This document shows, in pieces, positions 15,033-17,913 of a DNA stretch of 17,913 nucleotides. This DNA is from Euryarchaeota archaeon UBA605 (GTDB lineage: Archaea > Thermoplasmatota > Poseidoniia > Poseidoniales > Thalassarchaeaceae). Below the pieces are notes generated by a model that searched no databases, had not been told where the DNA came from, and was given only the letters and a program-made list of their open reading frames with translations. The translations under genes and the position numbers were made by a program. How positions within the stretch are numbered: position 1 is the first letter of the stretch; the number at the start of each line of letters is the position of its first letter. Where the stretch lies: the NCBI GenBank assembly GCA_002504905.1, contig DATY01000011.1:5941-23853 (forward strand), read 5' to 3'.

Positions 15033-17913
15033 TGCCCCGAAGAGATGATTTAGAGCGTATCGTAATACTTGGAAGCGGGCCTATCCGAATTGGTCAAGCT
15101 GCAGAGTTTGATTTTTCTGGTTCTCAGGCATGTAGGGCCTTGAGAGATGATGGTTATGAAGTAATTCTGATTAATTCAAATCCTGCTACTATTCAAAATG
15201 ATCCAGAGATGGCAGATAGAATATATATTGAGCCATTATTGCCAGAGGTAGTAAAGCGTATTTTGGAAATTGAGAAGCCGGACGCGATACTTGCTGGAAT
15301 GGGTGGCCAAACTGCTCTGAATATCGCTATGGCATTGGCTCATGATGGATCCTTGGATGAGTTAGGTGTTGAATTAATTGGCTGTAATTTGGCGTCTATC
15401 GATGAAGCAGAGGATAGAGATTTGTTCAAGAAAGTGTGCGAAGAAATCGACCTTCCAGTTTGTAAAGCAATTGCTTGTGATTCTATTGAAGAAGTAATTG
15501 AGGCTGCAAATGTCTTGGGAGTATTCCCTCTACTGATTAGACCTGCTTTTACCTTGGGAGGATTAGGAGGAGGAACTGCATTTAATATGGGAGAATTAGT
15601 TGAAATAGCCAGTCAAGGGATATTGCATTCCGCAATAGGTCAAGTGTTAATTGAAGTAAGTATTCTAGGATGGCAAGAACATGAATATGAAGTGATGAGA
15701 GATGATGCAGATAATGCAATAATTGTTTGTACAATGGAAAATTTAGATCCCATGGGAGTTCATACTGGCGAATCTGTAGTCGTTGCACCTCAGCAGACAC
15801 TATCAGATAGAGATCATCAGAAGTTAAGAAATGCTGCTTTAAAATTAATTCGCAGATTGAACATTAAGGGAGGATGCAATGTTCAGTTTGCTGTAGACCA
15901 AAACAATGGCGATTATAGAGTAATTGAAGTAAATCCAAGAGTATCCCGTTCTTCTGCTTTGGCATCTAAAGCAACGGGTTATCCGATTGCTAGAATGGCG
16001 GCTTTGATTGCTGTAGGATATACTCTCGATGAACTCCCGAATCCAATTACAGGGGAAGGAACTACTGCTGCTTTTGAGCCTACTTTAGATTACTGTGTTG
16101 TTAAAATTCCTCGTTGGCCCTTTGATAAATTTAGGACTGCTGATAGAACAATTGGGACTTCAATGAAGTCTACTGGAGAAGTTATGGCAATTGGCCGATG
16201 TTTCGAAGAAGCCTTTCTAAAAGCTTGGGCGAGTTTAGAATATGGTCAGCCACATCCTAGACCTCTTACATTGGCCGATGCATCTGGAGGCGAAACAATG
16301 GATGAAAGAGCATCACAGCCTTTACCAGAGGCAATGTTGGTTGATTGGTTGAGAGTTCCTACAGATCGACGAATGGGAGCTCTTTTTGAAGCCTTCAGAA
16401 GAGGATATTCTATTGAAGATGTACGTGATTTAACAGGAGGAGTTACTCGCTGGTTCCTACACCGATTTGAAAAGATGGCTGCTGTAGAAACAGAGATTAG
16501 AGCCGCCGGAGAGTTAGGAATGACTCCATCAGAAATCCAATCAGAAGAAATGCGATATTGGAAAGGTTGTGGCTTTACGGATTTACACATTGCTGACGCA
16601 TTATCCGGTTTTCCCGTATCTGGGTTCAAACAATTAACCAATGGTAAAGATGAATTCGCAGTTACAGCACGTAGACATGAGTTAAGCATTCATCCAAGAT
16701 TTAGAATGGTTGATTCATGTGCTGCTGAATTTGCTGCTGTCACTCCGTATTATTATACAACTTATGAGTGTGGTTCCGAATCAATAGGTATAGACTACGT
16801 TCCAGATTTAAAATTGAGTAAGAAACAAAGGATTGTGGTTATAGGATCTGGACCTATACGTATCGGGCAGGGTATAGAATTTGATTACGGATGTGTTCAC
16901 GCAGTTGGTGCCATACAGGACTTAGGCCATGAAGCCATAATAATAAACAATAATCCTGAAACAGTTTCGACAGATTTCGATACAAGTGATAGACTATATT
17001 TCGATCCGCTAACATTGGAATCAGTCAGTGAGATCCTACTCCGTGAGGATGCGCATGGAATTTTACTACAATTTGGTGGACAGACAGCGATTAATCTTGC
17101 TTTACCTTTGTCAAATAATTTACCTCATTTATCATCTATGGGTCTTGATATCACTATGGAAGGGACTACTCCTGAAGCCGTCGATGAGGCTAGTGATCGA
17201 GAAAGATTTGAATCATTTGCCAAAAGAAATGATCTGAGAATGCCAAATGGAATGACTGCTTCTAATCCCGATCAAGTTCGCGATTCAGTTAGAGAAATTG
17301 GTTATCCCGTTCTTATCAGGCCATCCTATGTTCTAGGCGGAAGAGGAATGGAAATTCTATCCTCGAATCGCCAATTAGAATCTTATATGCAAGACGCTTT
17401 TCTATCACCAGAAAGACCTTTGTTGGTAGATGAGTACCTAGGTAATGCAATAGAACTCGATGTGGATGCGGTGTCGGATGGTAGAGATGTATTGGTGGGG
17501 GCAATAATGGAGCATCTTGAAGAAGCAGGAATCCATTCTGGAGATTCAACTTGTTTTATACCTCCACAAAATGTCCCTGATAAGGTATTGATACAAGTTG
17601 AAGAATGGACCAGAAAGATAGGTATAGAGCTTGGAATAGTAGGTTGTTACAACATTCAATTTGCTATTAGGGGAGAGACATTATATGTCTTAGAAGTTAA
17701 TCCAAGAGGTTCACGGACATTTCCATTTGTAGCCAAGGCTACAGGAGTTCCTTTAGCAAGAATCGCAGCTATGGTTGCTTTGGGCGAAAAACTATCTGAT
17801 CTCAATATTCCTGAACGTCAAGATGATGCTGTTTGTGTTAAAGCACCAGTGTTTCCTTTTATCAAACTAAGAGGACTTGATCCTGCCCCTGGTCCTGAAA
17901 TGAAATCAACTGG
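15032..17913 (+). CDS. carB: Carbamoyl phosphate synthetase large subunit (partial at 3' end)
   Basis: Open at the right edge: about 960 codons are present of the usual ~1,070, so the allosteric MGS-like domain is missing from view. I followed the frame from GTG 15032 to the end and saw no stop or frameshift. The first synthetase half begins RIVILGSGPIRIGQAAEFDFSG (about 9-30), with GMGGQTALN near 90-98, an ATP-grasp loop LIRPAFTLGGLGGGTAFN (about 167-184) and EVNPRVSRSSALASKATGYP (about 298-317), and PRWPFDKF. The second half repeats this from about residue 600 (RIVVIGSGPIRIGQGIEFDYG), with FGGQTAINLALP, LIRPSYVLGGRGMEI, EVNPRGSRTFPFVAKATG and DPAPGPEMKSTG. Both ATP sites look intact, so it should make carbamoyl phosphate from bicarbonate, ammonia and two ATP with CarA. 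Confidence 0.96.
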   Translation, partial: MPRRDDLERIVILGSGPIRIGQAAEFDFSGSQACRALRDDGYEVILINSNPATIQNDPEMADRIYIEPLLPEVVKRILEIEKPDAILAGMGGQTALNIAMALAHDGSLDELGVELIGCNLASIDEAEDRDLFKKVCEEIDLPVCKAIACDSIEEVIEAANVLGVFPLLIRPAFTLGGLGGGTAFNMGELVEIASQGILHSAIGQVLIEVSILGWQEHEYEVMRDDADNAIIVCTMENLDPMGVHTGESVVVAPQQTLSDRDHQKLRNAALKLIRRLNIKGGCNVQFAVDQNNGDYRVIEVNPRVSRSSALASKATGYPIARMAALIAVGYTLDELPNPITGEGTTAAFEPTLDYCVVKIPRWPFDKFRTADRTIGTSMKSTGEVMAIGRCFEEAFLKAWASLEYGQPHPRPLTLADASGGETMDERASQPLPEAMLVDWLRVPTDRRMGALFEAFRRGYSIEDVRDLTGGVTRWFLHRFEKMAAVETEIRAAGELGMTPSEIQSEEMRYWKGCGFTDLHIADALSGFPVSGFKQLTNGKDEFAVTARRHELSIHPRFRMVDSCAAEFAAVTPYYYTTYECGSESIGIDYVPDLKLSKKQRIVVIGSGPIRIGQGIEFDYGCVHAVGAIQDLGHEAIIINNNPETVSTDFDTSDRLYFDPLTLESVSEILLREDAHGILLQFGGQTAINLALPLSNNLPHLSSMGLDITMEGTTPEAVDEASDRERFESFAKRNDLRMPNGMTASNPDQVRDSVREIGYPVLIRPSYVLGGRGMEILSSNRQLESYMQDAFLSPERPLLVDEYLGNAIELDVDAVSDGRDVLVGAIMEHLEEAGIHSGDSTCFIPPQNVPDKVLIQVEEWTRKIGIELGIVGCYNIQFAIRGETLYVLEVNPRGSRTFPFVAKATGVPLARIAAMVALGEKLSDLNIPERQDDAVCVKAPVFPFIKLRGLDPAPGPEMKST

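Noticed and set aside
16246..16689. A 147-codon open frame on the minus strand
   Set aside because: Fully inside carB, which is conserved and in frame throughout. Low-complexity Ser/Arg peptide without recognisable motifs.
1..17913. tRNA, rRNA, CRISPR array, insertion sequence, integrase or prophage signs
   Set aside because: Searched by eye on both strands. Genes are packed closely, gaps are all under 100 bases, and no inverted terminal repeats, spaced direct repeats or transposase motifs were seen.

Overview
The window reads as a chromosomal segment of a marine, AT-rich archaeon. The best guess is a Marine Group II type euryarchaeon (Candidatus Poseidoniales, Thermoplasmatota) or a close relative. 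Three things point to Archaea: a clear archaeal tRNA cytidine-56 2'-O-methyltransferase (aTrm56), a TraB-family protein with a multi-helix C-terminal membrane domain, and TATA-box promoters placed about 25-28 bases before start codons, as in leaderless archaeal transcription. Several neighbours look bacterial in type (folP, thiolase, flotillin/NfeD, the two putative sulfur-compound exporters), which is usual for these mixed-ancestry surface-ocean archaea. The lineage is an inference from gene content, not a phylogenetic result.

Layout. The left edge holds the end of a polar amino-acid ABC ATPase, which converges on a divergent NAD kinase (minus strand). From a shared promoter region a lipoprotein of unknown function runs rightward, followed by a fused ABC exporter and a hotdog-fold thioesterase that overlap by 8 bp. 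A TATA box at 4481 opens a membrane cluster: two small membrane proteins, an NfeD-like protein and a flotillin. A bacterial-type acetyl-CoA C-acetyltransferase follows. From 12336 back to 8527 a tight minus-strand operon reads dihydropteroate synthase, TraB-like protein, YeiH-family transporter, TauE/SafE transporter. A 55-bp divergent promoter separates it from a rightward group: a membrane protein, aTrm56, carA and carB. carB is still open at the right edge.

How the genes fit together. CarA and CarB form carbamoyl phosphate synthetase for pyrimidine and arginine synthesis. NfeD and flotillin are a known membrane-scaffold pair. YeiH and TauE are both from families linked to export of sulfite or organosulfonates. 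FolP makes the pterin-pABA intermediate of folate.

The sequence is very compact: no gene-free stretch exceeds 100 bases, two convergent gene pairs share 4-base stop overlaps, and no RNA gene, mobile element, CRISPR array or long repeat was seen. Promoter-proximal genes tend to have a TATA box and no leader, whereas most operon-internal genes have Shine-Dalgarno sequences. I did not find a convincing wholly new system. The most interesting items are the symmetric single-TATA divergent promoter, the folP-traB-yeiH-tauE operon, and the four-gene NfeD/flotillin membrane cluster.
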